Assembly: GCA_963720645.1 (NCBI GenBank)
Contig: CAVRFX010000016.1
Location: forward strand, 434,001 to 498,000
Length of the DNA stretch: 64,000 nucleotides
From: RYN-230 sp963720645
GTDB lineage: Bacteria; Actinomycetota; Actinomycetes; Streptosporangiales; Streptosporangiaceae
Reading direction: 5' to 3'
Below the pieces are notes generated by a model that was not told the origin of the DNA, made no database searches, and saw only the letters and a list, made by a program, of their open reading frames with translations. Position 1 is the first letter of the stretch, and every line of letters starts with the position of its first letter. Made by a program: the position numbers and the translations under genes. Of this stretch, positions 8,758-16,570 are shown in pieces.

Positions 8758-8982
8758 TTACCTGGGGGGCTCGATGTAGTGACGCTGCTCAGTCACCTCG
8801 GCGGCGCCGCGGTCGCGCCGCCGCATCACCATGAGGCCGATGGCGACGCACAGGCCCGCCACCCCGCCGATCATCAAGATCACGCCGATGACCTGCAGGT
8901 CAACGTTCTTGGGCGTCCAGGTGACTGCGAAGCGGAGTATCGCGCCAATGATGATCAGTGCCACGCTGCCGCCGATAGTCAC
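8758..8982 (-). CDS. small DUF6458-type membrane protein
   Basis: A 74-residue protein with two membrane segments: GGSVALIIIGAILRFAVTW, a short loop, then LQVIGVILMIGGVAGLCVA, followed by a charged tail. This two-helix pattern with VDLQ-x-IGVILM between the helices is that of DUF6458, common in actinomycetes and of unknown function. The GTG at 8982 is chosen because GGAGGTG lies 9 nt upstream and the domain starts at once; the frame stays open farther upstream without homology. Confidence 0.75.
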   Translation of the reverse strand: MTIGGSVALIIIGAILRFAVTWTPKNVDLQVIGVILMIGGVAGLCVAIGLMVMRRRDRGAAEVTEQRHYIEPPR

Positions 8983-9426
8983 GAGCGCCCACCTCCAAGT
9001 CTCGTCACCCGTTTGCCAGGCCGCCGCGTCCTGGCCGGCGGAGTGTCTGCGGGCCGGGGCGCTCAAGTCTCCTCGATGGACTATGGCGGCCACGGGACCG
9101 GCCTGCCTCACCCTCCGCGGGTGAGCCGTCCCGGACGGCCGGCGGCCCGGTCAGGCACAAGACGGGCCTTACCGGACGTCCGCGGGTCCTGACTGCGGAG
9201 GCCCAGAGCCGGACACGCCGGGACCAAGTGACCGCCTGCGCTGGCGTTACGCGCGGGGGCCCGGCGGGCCTGGCCTGTCATTCACCCGGTACGGGGGAGG
9301 CGACCGGGGGGCCGCCTCAGCGACTGTGATCTCGCCTGCCGTCGAGGGGCACCCGCAACCGGGGGGCACAGGTGCCCGCGGCGGCAGGCTTCCAACGCTC
9401 CCGCGAAGGGGAGCAGGAGGTGGCCG
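8983..9426. other. gene-free interval of about 440 bp
   Basis: No convincing coding sequence lies between the divergent DUF6458 and 468-residue membrane protein genes. The first 300 bases are GC-rich with no recognised signal. The end holds a two-tier hairpin (9334-9389) described separately. Confidence 0.6.
9334..9389 (+). promoter_or_regulatory. two-tier stem-loop in the 5' region of the 9427 gene
   Basis: The outer arms GCCTGCCG (9334-9341) and CGGCAGGC (9382-9389) pair perfectly. Inside them GGGCACC (9347-9353) pairs with GGTGCCC (9371-9377) around a 17-nt loop. It ends 37 bp before the start codon. It may be a leader structure or a terminator for upstream transcription; no known riboswitch class was recognised. 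Confidence 0.4.
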
Positions 9427-10833
9427 GTGTCTGACGTTGGCGATAGTTCGGAGAAGGGTCGGCTGACCCAGGACGCTGGTCCCCTCGGCGCGGATGAACG
9501 GGCTGAACTGGAACGGCTCCGGGCCGAGGTCGCGGACCTGCGTAAACACCCGCCCCAGCCAGAGACCTCCCCGGGCCAGGGGAGCGCCGGACGGCGCCGC
9601 CGTCCCGGCTGGCGCGGCCCGGTGGCGACGTTGCTGATCGTGCTGGGCTGTATCCTCGCGCCGGTCTCTGTCCTCGCGGTGTGGACCGCCAACCAGGTGT
9701 CCGACACCAACCGCTACGTGGAGAACGTGGCGCCGCTCATCCACGAGCCCGCCGTGCAGAGCGCGCTGACAGACAAGATCACCGCCCAGATCAACGCCCA
9801 CATCCACGTCCAGGCGCTCACCAACCAGGCCGCGGACGCGCTGTCCAGCAAGGGCCTGACCAGGGTGGGCACGCTGCTGCACACGTTCTCCGGGTCGCTG
9901 GCCGGAGCGGTGGGCGGCTTCATCCACACTCAGGTCGGCAAGATCGTCGCGAGCCCGCAGGTGGCGAACCTGTGGGTCCAGGTGAACCGGACCGTGCATG
10001 CCCAGCTGGTCAAGGCCCTGTCCGGCCAGGGCAACGGTGCCATCACGGTCAGCAACGGCCAGGTGGTGATGAACCTGGGCCCGTTCATCGACGTCGTCAA
10101 GAAAGACCTGGCCGCCAAGGGATTCACGCTGGTCAACAACATCCCGGCCATCAACCCCACGGTGGGCTTGTTCTCGGCGAAGTACCTGGTCAAGGCGCAG
10201 ACCGGCTACAGGTTGATCAATGATCTCAAGATCGTCCTGCCCATCCTCACCCTCCTCCTGCTGGCCGCCGGGATCTACATCGCGCGCAGTCACCGGCGCG
10301 CGCTGATCGGGGCCGGGCTCGGCTTCGCCGGGTCGATGCTCGTGCTGGGCATTGCGCTGGCCATCGCGCGCAGCATCTACCTGAACAGCGTGCCGTCCAA
10401 TGTGCTGCCCAGCAACGCGGCGGCAGTCTTGTACGACAGCCTGGTCCGGTTCATCAAGGACGGGCTGCGGGTGCTGCTGGTGGTCGGCCTCATCGTCGCG
10501 GTGGCTGCCTTCTTTACCGGGCCGTCGGTGACCGCCGTCCGCACCCGGGGGGCGCTGAGTTCCGGCCTAGGCTGGCTGCGGGCCGGCGGTGAGCGGCACG
10601 GAGTGAGCACGGGGCCGGTCGGCCTGTGGACCTACCAGCACCGCCACGCGCTGCGCATCGCCGCGGTCGCGCTGTTCGGGCTGATCTTCGTGTTCTGGGG
10701 CCGGCCGACCGCCGTGGTGGCGATAGTCCTCGCCATCCTGCTGCTCCTCGTGCTCGGCCTCATCGAGCTACTCGGACGTCCTCCGGTGCCGAGCGCATCG
10801 CTGCCGCGGACGGCCGGTCACGAAGGCAGCTGA
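9427..10833 (+). CDS. conserved actinobacterial integral membrane protein
   Basis: A 468-residue protein. Residues about 20-45 form a short charged coil (ERAELERLRAEVADLRK), followed by one membrane helix near 65-90. A soluble domain of about 170 residues follows (NRYVENVAPLIHEPAVQSAL and so on), then a helix pair near 275-320, further helices near 350-365 and 400-455. GGAGGTGG precedes the GTG start. It begins a tight same-strand run with the GAP, nonapeptide-repeat and RDD genes (gaps of 5, 4 and -4 bp). The family is recognisable from actinomycete genomes but has no known function. Confidence 0.75.
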   Translation: MSDVGDSSEKGRLTQDAGPLGADERAELERLRAEVADLRKHPPQPETSPGQGSAGRRRRPGWRGPVATLLIVLGCILAPVSVLAVWTANQVSDTNRYVENVAPLIHEPAVQSALTDKITAQINAHIHVQALTNQAADALSSKGLTRVGTLLHTFSGSLAGAVGGFIHTQVGKIVASPQVANLWVQVNRTVHAQLVKALSGQGNGAITVSNGQVVMNLGPFIDVVKKDLAAKGFTLVNNIPAINPTVGLFSAKYLVKAQTGYRLINDLKIVLPILTLLLLAAGIYIARSHRRALIGAGLGFAGSMLVLGIALAIARSIYLNSVPSNVLPSNAAAVLYDSLVRFIKDGLRVLLVVGLIVAVAAFFTGPSVTAVRTRGALSSGLGWLRAGGERHGVSTGPVGLWTYQHRHALRIAAVALFGLIFVFWGRPTAVVAIVLAILLLLVLGLIELLGRPPVPSASLPRTAGHEGS

Positions 10834-10838
10834 GCCCC

Positions 10839-11504
10839 ATGCTCGTCCAGGCGGCCGGCCTGGCCCTGCTCGCTGCCGTATCCCCGACGGCTCTCCTGCT
10901 GGCCGCCGTCTACCTGGGCTCGGCCCGGCCGCGGACCACCATCCTGCTCTACCTGACCGGGGCCGTGCTGATGAGCCTCGTGATGGGCATCGTCGTCCTG
11001 GCCGCGCTGCGCGCGGGCGGCTTCAGCCTGCCCAAGCACCGGCAGGACCGCTATGGCCTGCGGCTGGGGCTGGGCATTCTCATCCTGCTCGCCGGAGTCG
11101 TACTCCTGCGCCGCAAGCCGAAGCCGCCCGATCCCGGCCGCCCGCAGAAGGGAATCGTGTCCCGGCTGATAGCGGCACCCGCCCCGGCCACCGCCTTCCC
11201 GGCCGGCATCCTGGTGTTCGCGCCGGGGGTGACCTTCATCGCCGCGATCCAGGTGGTCGCGACCGCTCACGCTGATCTTTCGGAAACCGCGGCTGGCCTG
11301 GTGCTGATCGTCATCATCAACGTCTCGCTCGTGTGGCTGCCCATGATCTTGTACCTTGCCGCGCCGGAGCCGACCACCCGGCGGCTGGGTGCCTTCAACG
11401 GCTGGCTGCGCCGGCATGGGCGGGCCATCCTCTCTGGTGCGCTAGTGGCGGCCGGGGCTATCCTGACCGTCAACGGGATCACCGGGCTGATCCAGAAAGG
11501 CTGA
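10839..11504 (+). CDS. GAP family (SfLAP-like) membrane protein
   Basis: A 221-residue protein with six predicted helices in LysE-like order: AAGLALLAAVSPTALLLAAVY at the start, then TTILLYLTGAVLMSLVMGIV, LGLGILILLAGVVLL, a cytosolic basic stretch, and two or three more helices. It resembles the Sap/GAP (PF11139) membrane proteins associated with glycopeptidolipid export in mycobacteria. The ATG lies 5 bp after the preceding stop, so translation is probably coupled. The transport role is inferred from family only. Confidence 0.7.
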   Translation: MLVQAAGLALLAAVSPTALLLAAVYLGSARPRTTILLYLTGAVLMSLVMGIVVLAALRAGGFSLPKHRQDRYGLRLGLGILILLAGVVLLRRKPKPPDPGRPQKGIVSRLIAAPAPATAFPAGILVFAPGVTFIAAIQVVATAHADLSETAAGLVLIVIINVSLVWLPMILYLAAPEPTTRRLGAFNGWLRRHGRAILSGALVAAGAILTVNGITGLIQKG

Positions 11505-11508
11505 CCTG

Positions 11509-12123
11509 GTGGATCCGCGGAACCGACTGCGCTCAATGGGCAAGCGAATGACCGAGCAAGTCGAACCGCGGGCTCAGGAGGTCGCCGAGCGGGTGGTCCA
11601 CCTGGTGGTCCGCAGCCTGGATGTGAACGCCCTGGTCCAGCAGATCGATCCCGAGCCCATGATTGTCCAGGTCAACCTGGACAAACTGCTAGACCGGCTG
11701 GACCTGAACAAGCTGCTGGACCGGATAGACGTGAACGCACTCCTCGGCCGGGTGGACATCGACCAGCTGCTGGACCGGGTGGACGTGAACCACCTGGTGG
11801 ACCGGGTGGACGTCAACCACCTGGTGGACCGGGTGGACATCAATGAGGTGGCCCAGCGCCTCGACATCGACGCGCTGGTCGCGCAGACCGACATTGGCGC
11901 GGTTGTCGCCCGGTCCTCGGGCGGCATCGCGGCCGACGCCCTGGACGTGCTCCGCAGTCAGGCGGTCGGGCTGGACGAGTTCATCGCGCGCTGGGTCGGG
12001 CGGCTGCGCCGCCGGCGCTACAGCGGTCCCCCGGGTCCTCCCGAGTTGCTGCGCCCCAGCGGGACGCCGCTGACCGCGGGCTCGACAGCCCCCGGCCCCG
12101 CGATCGGCACGGCGCAGCCGTGA
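11509..12123 (+). CDS. nonapeptide-repeat protein (LLDRVDVNx repeats)
   Basis: A 204-residue protein whose middle (about residues 55-125) is a run of eight near-perfect 9-residue units of the form L-L/V-D-R-V-D-V/I-N/D-x, for example LLDRVDVNHLVDRVDVNH. At DNA level the central units are 27-bp repeats. After the repeats comes a conserved-looking block ALDVLRSQAVGLDEFIARWV and an RRRR segment. No signal peptide or membrane helix is seen. The RDD gene overlaps its stop by GTGA, so both are probably made together. Function unknown; the repeats suggest a regular solenoid or scaffold. Confidence 0.75.
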   Translation: MDPRNRLRSMGKRMTEQVEPRAQEVAERVVHLVVRSLDVNALVQQIDPEPMIVQVNLDKLLDRLDLNKLLDRIDVNALLGRVDIDQLLDRVDVNHLVDRVDVNHLVDRVDINEVAQRLDIDALVAQTDIGAVVARSSGGIAADALDVLRSQAVGLDEFIARWVGRLRRRRYSGPPGPPELLRPSGTPLTAGSTAPGPAIGTAQP

Positions 12124-12635
12124 CCGTGCCACCCGCCGCCCGGCTCAGCTTCCAGAGCCGCTTCGCCGGCGCGGCGAGCCGGTTCACCGCGTACGTCATC
12201 GATATCGGGGCCGCCACCGGCGTGTTCGTGCTCGCAGTGGCAGGCGCCTCCTTCGTGGCCAGCGTCATCACGGGTCATTCGGTGTCCTGGAACCGCACCA
12301 ACATCATCGTCGAGATCCTCTACTTCCTCTGGCTGTTCCTCTACTTCGCCTACTGCTGGGCGGCCAGCGGCAAGACGTTCGGCATGGCGGTGCTCGGGGT
12401 CCGCGTGCTCGCGGCCGATGGCGCCGATGCGACCGGGCGCCAGGCGGTGGTCAGGACGCTGGCGCTTCCGCTGAGCTTCCTGCTCTTCGGCCTCGGTTTC
12501 CTCGGCATCGTGCTGCAGCGGGACCGCCGGGCCCTGCATGACCTGATCGCGGGCACGGCGGTGATCTACGACTGGGATGCCCGGGCGGCCCGGCTCCGCT
12601 TCCTGGCCAGGGACAAACCGCCTGGTCAGAGGTGA
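12120..12635 (+). CDS. RDD family membrane protein
   Basis: A 171-residue RDD-domain protein: FAGAASRFTAYVIDIGAA (the Arg/Asp signature of helix 1), a second helix EILYFLWLFLYFAYCWAASG, the KTFGMAVLGVRVLAADG loop and the closing RDRRALHDLIAGTAVIYDW with its Arg-Asp pair. RDD proteins are membrane proteins of unclear function, some linked to ion or solute exchange. Its GTG start overlaps the stop of the repeat protein, indicating coupled translation. Confidence 0.85.
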   Translation: MTVPPAARLSFQSRFAGAASRFTAYVIDIGAATGVFVLAVAGASFVASVITGHSVSWNRTNIIVEILYFLWLFLYFAYCWAASGKTFGMAVLGVRVLAADGADATGRQAVVRTLALPLSFLLFGLGFLGIVLQRDRRALHDLIAGTAVIYDWDARAARLRFLARDKPPGQR

Positions 12636-12764
12636 GAAATCTGGCCTGATAGGCGCGCCTGAGCGCTTTCACCCACCCGGGATGATGCTCCGCACTTCCG
12701 CCCCGCGCAGCGTGGAAACAGTCGCAACTGCCGCAAGGCACACGACCGAGGAAGTGGGGGCACA

Positions 12765-13229
12765 ATGAGCGATACACAAGCAGAACGGACGCCGGGAACG
12801 GATCGGCCCGCCGGCTACCGGGGGACGCGCGCCGCGGCCCAGCCCACCGGATGGGTGGGCTGGGTCATTTTCGCGGGTGTCGCGATGATCACGCTGGGCG
12901 CCTTCCACATCATCGACGGCCTGGTGGCCCTGTTCGAGAAGGGGTACTACCTGGTCACCAGCAGTCATCTGGTGCTGCACGTCAATTACTCGGCATGGGG
13001 CTGGGCCCATCTGGCCCTGGGCGTGCTGTTCGTGCTGGTTGGCTTCGGGGTGCTCGCCGGCCAGACCTGGGCTCGCGTGATCGGCATCGCGCTCGCGGTG
13101 ATCAGCGCCGTCGTCAACCTGGCGTTCATCGCGGCCTACCCGGTCTGGGGCGTCATCTTCATCGCGCTGGACATCGTGATCATCTACGCGCTGGCCATGC
13201 ACGGCCGGGAGATCAAGGAAGTCGTCTGA
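12765..13229 (+). CDS. DUF7144-type four-helix membrane protein
   Basis: A 154-residue protein with a soluble N-terminal 30 residues and four helices. The AWGWAHLALGVLFVLVGFGV and TWARVIGIALAVISAVVN segments and the final YPVWGVIFIALDIVIIYAL are the hallmarks of the actinobacterial DUF7144 membrane family. GGGGG lies upstream of the ATG. It follows the RDD gene by 129 bp in the same direction. Function unknown. Confidence 0.75.
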   Translation: MSDTQAERTPGTDRPAGYRGTRAAAQPTGWVGWVIFAGVAMITLGAFHIIDGLVALFEKGYYLVTSSHLVLHVNYSAWGWAHLALGVLFVLVGFGVLAGQTWARVIGIALAVISAVVNLAFIAAYPVWGVIFIALDIVIIYALAMHGREIKEVV

Positions 13230-13272
13230 CCCACGCGGTCCCGGGTCCTGCCGCTGTGGCGGGCCCCGGGAC

Positions 13273-13327
13273 CAGCTGGCCCAGCATCAGCTGGCCCAGC
13301 ATCAGCTGGCCCTGCATCAGCTGACCC
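13273..13327. repeat. 15-bp tandem repeat, about 3.6 copies
   Basis: CAGCTGGCCCAGCAT is repeated head-to-tail, starting at 13273, 13288, 13303 and (partial) 13318, with one or two substitutions in the last copies. It sits between the convergent DUF7144 and ion-channel genes. Each unit holds the palindrome CAGCTG. No spacers are present, so it is not a CRISPR array. Confidence 0.7.
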
Positions 13328-13341
13328 CGGGGGCGCCCGGC

Positions 13342-14394
13342 TCAGGGTCCCCCGGCCGGAGGGGCGGCGGGGGCCGGGCCTGACCCCCCGGCCCCGTTCC
13401 GCCCGTTCCGGCGCACTCCGGTTCCCCGCCCGCGCACCGCGCCCGGCGGGCTCAGCCGGACCAGACCCGGCGCCGACGCCCGCTTGGCCCGGGAGGGGCC
13501 GGGGCCGGGGCTGGATCGTCCGGCGCCCGCCGGTCCGGGGCTGGGGTGGCCGGGGCCGGGGTGACCGGGGCCGGGCGGGCTGGCGGCCGCGCCGCCGGGA
13601 CCAGGCGATGCGGGCGGCCCCGTCGCGCGGGACTCGTCCCGGCCCGAGCCGTTCGCCTCTGCGCCTTGGACCGCGGCCGTGGCCGCCGGGCCGGCGCCGT
13701 GGCGGGCGGCGCGCCAGTCCGACCAGCGGAACCCCGCTACCAGCCGGGCGACCAGGGTGGCCAGGAACATCTGGCCGACCATGGCCTCCAGCACGGCGAC
13801 CGCCCGGCCCCCGTCCCCGACGGCGGTGAAGTCCCCGTACCCCAGGGTCGTCAGCGTGGTGAAGCTGAAGTACTGGAACTGCTTCGTGTTCGTGTCGTTC
13901 TGGGTCACGCCGACGAAGAACGGCTGGCCGCTGAACTTCCATATCGCGACGTACACGGCAGAGTAGATCAGCCCGATCATCATGTAGGCGCTCAGCACCC
14001 CGAAGATGCTCTGCAGGGTGATTTCCGGCTGGGCCAGCACCTGCCGGACGATGAAGAACACCGCCAGCAGCAGGATCAACGCCGTCCACGCGCTCGACAC
14101 CGCGCCGCCGTAGCCGTTCTGATCCACCACCTGCAGAACCGCCGAGATGCACGACCCGAGTAGCAGGCCCACCCCCACCAACTGCTCTGTCCGGCGGTGG
14201 AGCCGGCCGTTGCGCAGCGCGATCAGCACGACGGCCAGGAACAGCAGCACCTGCACGGCGCTGACCAGGCCGGCCACCGTGAACGCCGACAGCAGGTACG
14301 TGACGACCAGGATCAGCAGCAGGAAGCCGTAGCGCCGCGTCCCGGATCCCCGGCCCAGCGGGAGCAGTCTCACCTGGCCCGCCGGGATCGTCAT
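13342..14394 (-). CDS. two-TM potassium-channel-like ion channel with long disordered tail
   Basis: A 350-residue protein. Helices run from about residue 20 to 130, followed by an ion-channel module: a helix near 140-160, the pore loop with selectivity filter TTLTTLGYGDFTA (near residue 185) and a final helix AVLEAMVGQMFLATLVARLV. Residues 235-350 are Pro/Gly/Ser/Arg-rich and probably disordered. The filter TxGYGD predicts potassium selectivity. No RCK or cyclic-nucleotide domain is seen, so gating is unknown. The ribosome site is weak. Confidence 0.8.
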   Translation of the reverse strand: MTIPAGQVRLLPLGRGSGTRRYGFLLLILVVTYLLSAFTVAGLVSAVQVLLFLAVVLIALRNGRLHRRTEQLVGVGLLLGSCISAVLQVVDQNGYGGAVSSAWTALILLLAVFFIVRQVLAQPEITLQSIFGVLSAYMMIGLIYSAVYVAIWKFSGQPFFVGVTQNDTNTKQFQYFSFTTLTTLGYGDFTAVGDGGRAVAVLEAMVGQMFLATLVARLVAGFRWSDWRAARHGAGPAATAAVQGAEANGSGRDESRATGPPASPGPGGAAASPPGPGHPGPGHPSPGPAGAGRSSPGPGPSRAKRASAPGLVRLSPPGAVRGRGTGVRRNGRNGAGGSGPAPAAPPAGGP

Positions 14395-14558
14395 GCCCGC
14401 CAGCCTGAGCGGCCTGCGACGCGTTCCGCCTCACCCTTGCGGGGTGGCGCGCGCGGCCCCGATGCGCGCGAACGTCAGAGCCGGGGAAACCCGCCAACGT
14501 GACGACCGGGAGGACCCGTGACGGCCTGCCGTCACGTCCCGCCGAGAGGAAGTGGAAC

Positions 14559-14924
14559 ATGACCATGCCAGTCAATGCCGACGTGGACGCGGCGACCCGG
14601 GACGCGCTGAACGGCCTGGCCCTGGGAGATCTCGAGGTCCTCGGCGAGGCGCTCGAGCTGCGCGAGGCCGCGCAGGAGGGCAGCGGGCTGGACGCCCGCA
14701 CCTTCAGCCTGGTCAAGATCGCGGCCCTGGTGGCCCTGGACGCCCCGCCTGCCTCGTATCTGTGGCAGGTCGCGAACGCGCTGGATGCCGGGGCCACCCC
14801 GGGGGAGATCCTGGGCGTGCTGCGTGCGGTCGCCCCGCAGGTCGGCGGCCCGAGGGTGGTCGCGGCGGCCCCGGAAATCATGGTCGCGCTCGGGCTTGCC
14901 CTGCCCGAGGGCCAGGACGTCTGA
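14559..14924 (+). CDS. carboxymuconolactone decarboxylase-like (CMD) protein
   Basis: A 121-residue all-helical protein with the CMD/AhpD layout: ARTFSLVKIAALVALDAP, a YLWQVANALDAGATPGEILG helix pair and LRAVAPQVGGPRVVAAAPEI. The CxxC redox pair of AhpD is absent, so it is probably not an alkylhydroperoxidase. The ATG at 14559 follows GAGAGGAAG; the frame is open farther upstream without homology. It lies divergent from the channel gene and just ahead of the SHOCT gene. Confidence 0.7.
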   Translation: MTMPVNADVDAATRDALNGLALGDLEVLGEALELREAAQEGSGLDARTFSLVKIAALVALDAPPASYLWQVANALDAGATPGEILGVLRAVAPQVGGPRVVAAAPEIMVALGLALPEGQDV

Positions 14925-14954
14925 CCTGGCTGCGGCCAGAGCAAGGAGGAAGAC

Positions 14955-15269
14955 ATGTTCAGACGGCGGCGTCCGCTGCTCCGCGCGGCTGTGGTCGGCG
15001 GTGGTGCGTATGTGGCAGGCAAGAAGGTGGCCCAGAACTCAGCGGACCGGGCCGCGCAGGAGGCCAGCCAGGATGACCGGATCAGCGACCTGGAACAGCA
15101 GCAGCAGGGCGGGGCCCAGCAGGCCAGTCCGCCGCCTGCGGCCCCGGAGGGTGGCCAGCCCGATACGCCAATCTCCGAGCAGCTCAAGCAGCTCACCGCG
15201 CTGCACGAAGACGGCTCACTGACCGATGACGAGTTCGCCGCGGCCAAGCGGAAGCTGCTCGGCATCTGA
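14955..15269 (+). CDS. SHOCT-domain protein
   Basis: A 104-residue protein: a basic and Gly/Ala-rich start (RRRRPLLRAAVVGGGAYVAG), a Gln/Pro-rich linker and a C-terminal SHOCT helix pair (ISEQLKQLTALHEDGSLTDD then EFAAAKRKLLGI). SHOCT modules are short oligomerisation or tethering motifs. AAGGAGGAAGAC precedes the ATG, and the gene follows the CMD-like gene by 30 bp, so the two are probably one transcript. Confidence 0.8.
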   Translation: MFRRRRPLLRAAVVGGGAYVAGKKVAQNSADRAAQEASQDDRISDLEQQQQGGAQQASPPPAAPEGGQPDTPISEQLKQLTALHEDGSLTDDEFAAAKRKLLGI

Positions 15270-15301
15270 CGCTGGTGCTGCAGCCGGCGAGCCGGAAAGC
15301 A

Positions 15302-15331
15302 TGATCCTGGTCAATAACTGCCGCTATGGGC
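15302..15331 (+). repeat. left terminal inverted repeat of the ISAzo13 element
   Basis: It begins TGATCCTGGTCAATAACTGC and matches the complement of 18622-18651 at about 25 of 30 positions, including the first 15 without mismatch. Confidence 0.75.
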
Positions 15332-16353
15332 CCGCCTCGGATTAACCCGCGGCTTCGGGTTCTGGGTGTCATGGTTGTGCTATGAGCGGTTCAGAGGGTT
15401 TAGAGGGGCTGGCGGCGAAGTTCGAGGTTATTTTCCCGCATCTGGATGAGCGGCAGCGGCGGCTGCTGATGGCGGCGGAGGCCCGGGTGCTGGGGCATGG
15501 CGGGATCCGCTGGGTGGCGAGGGCGGCGAGGGTCCGGGAGGGGACGGTGTCGCTGGGGGTCAGGGAGCTGGAGTCGGGGGAGGCGCCGCTGGGGCGGGCC
15601 CGGCGGGCTGGCGGGGGCCGGAAACGGCTGGCTGATCTTGATCCTGGGTTGCGGCCGGCGCTGCTGGCCCTGGTGGAGCCGGATATGCGCGGGGATCCGA
15701 TGCCGCCGCTGCGGTGGACGACGAAGTCGACCCGCAAGCTGGCGGCGGAGCTGACCCGCCAGGGGCACCGGGCCGGCGCTGACACCGTGGGTGACCTGCT
15801 GCGGGAGGAGGGATTCAGCCTGCAGGGCAACGCCAAGACGATCGAGGGCAGCAGCATCCCGGCCGTGATGCGCAGTTCCGTTACATCAATGAGCAGGCGG
15901 CGGGGCATAGGGCGGCCGGGGAACCAGTCGTCAGCGTGGATGCCAAGAAGAAAGAGCAGGCCGGCAACTACGCATGGCCAGGGCCGTGAATATGCCCGGG
16001 AAGGCTGCCCGGTGGCCGTGCGCGATCATGACTTCCCCGATGCCGGCCTGGGCATGGCCATCCCCTACGGCATCTATGACCTGACCGCGAATACCGGCTG
16101 GGTGAACGTGGGCACCGATGCCAGCACCGCCGCGTTCGCGGTGGAGTCGATCCGCCGCTGGTGGAACGCGGCCGGCGCCGCCGCCTACCCGGCGGCGCGG
16201 CGGCTGCTGATCACCGCGGACGCCGGCGGGTCGAACGGCTACCGGACCCGCGCCTGGAAAGCCGGGCTCGCCGCCCTGGCCAGCGAGACCGGGCTGGAGA
16301 TCACCGCTGCCACTTCCGCCCGGCACCCGCCCGGCACCTCCAAATGGAACAAG

Positions 16354-16570
16354 TGTGTATGGCCTGGTGGCCGCCCCGGAGCGATGAAATGCTCACGATG
16401 GCCTGCCGGGCGCGGTCGCCGTCTCGATAGTGGAGCGCTGAGAGTCCGTAACAAGTCTGGCGCAGGGCCCGCGGGGCCTGGGATTGTCGCTGCGAGCACG
16501 AACCCCAGATTCGGTTAACTGCCAGGTCCTCCCCGGTGGGTTGTCTTATCGGCCCGAGCGAGGAGGAGCC
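16354..16570 (+). ncRNA. candidate bridge-RNA region of the IS110 element
   Basis: This left-end non-coding stretch holds short matches to the insertion site. CTCGAT (16423-16428) is complementary to the right target flank ATCGAG. AACAAG (16450-16455) is identical to the left flank at 16348-16353. ACCCCAG (16502-16508) is identical to the right end of the element plus core at 17885-17891. A GCCTGC/GCAGGGC pairing can enclose the first two. The matches are 6-7 nt and could partly be chance; the fold was not computed. Confidence 0.4.

Noticed and set aside
13273..13327. CRISPR-like array
   Set aside because: Units are 15 bp and abut directly; there are no spacers and no cas genes.
15382..16353. 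Programmed frameshifting in the ISAzo13 transposase
   Set aside because: The two breaks cancel within about 130 bp and lack a slippery heptamer that I can recognise. Similar indels occur throughout the window.
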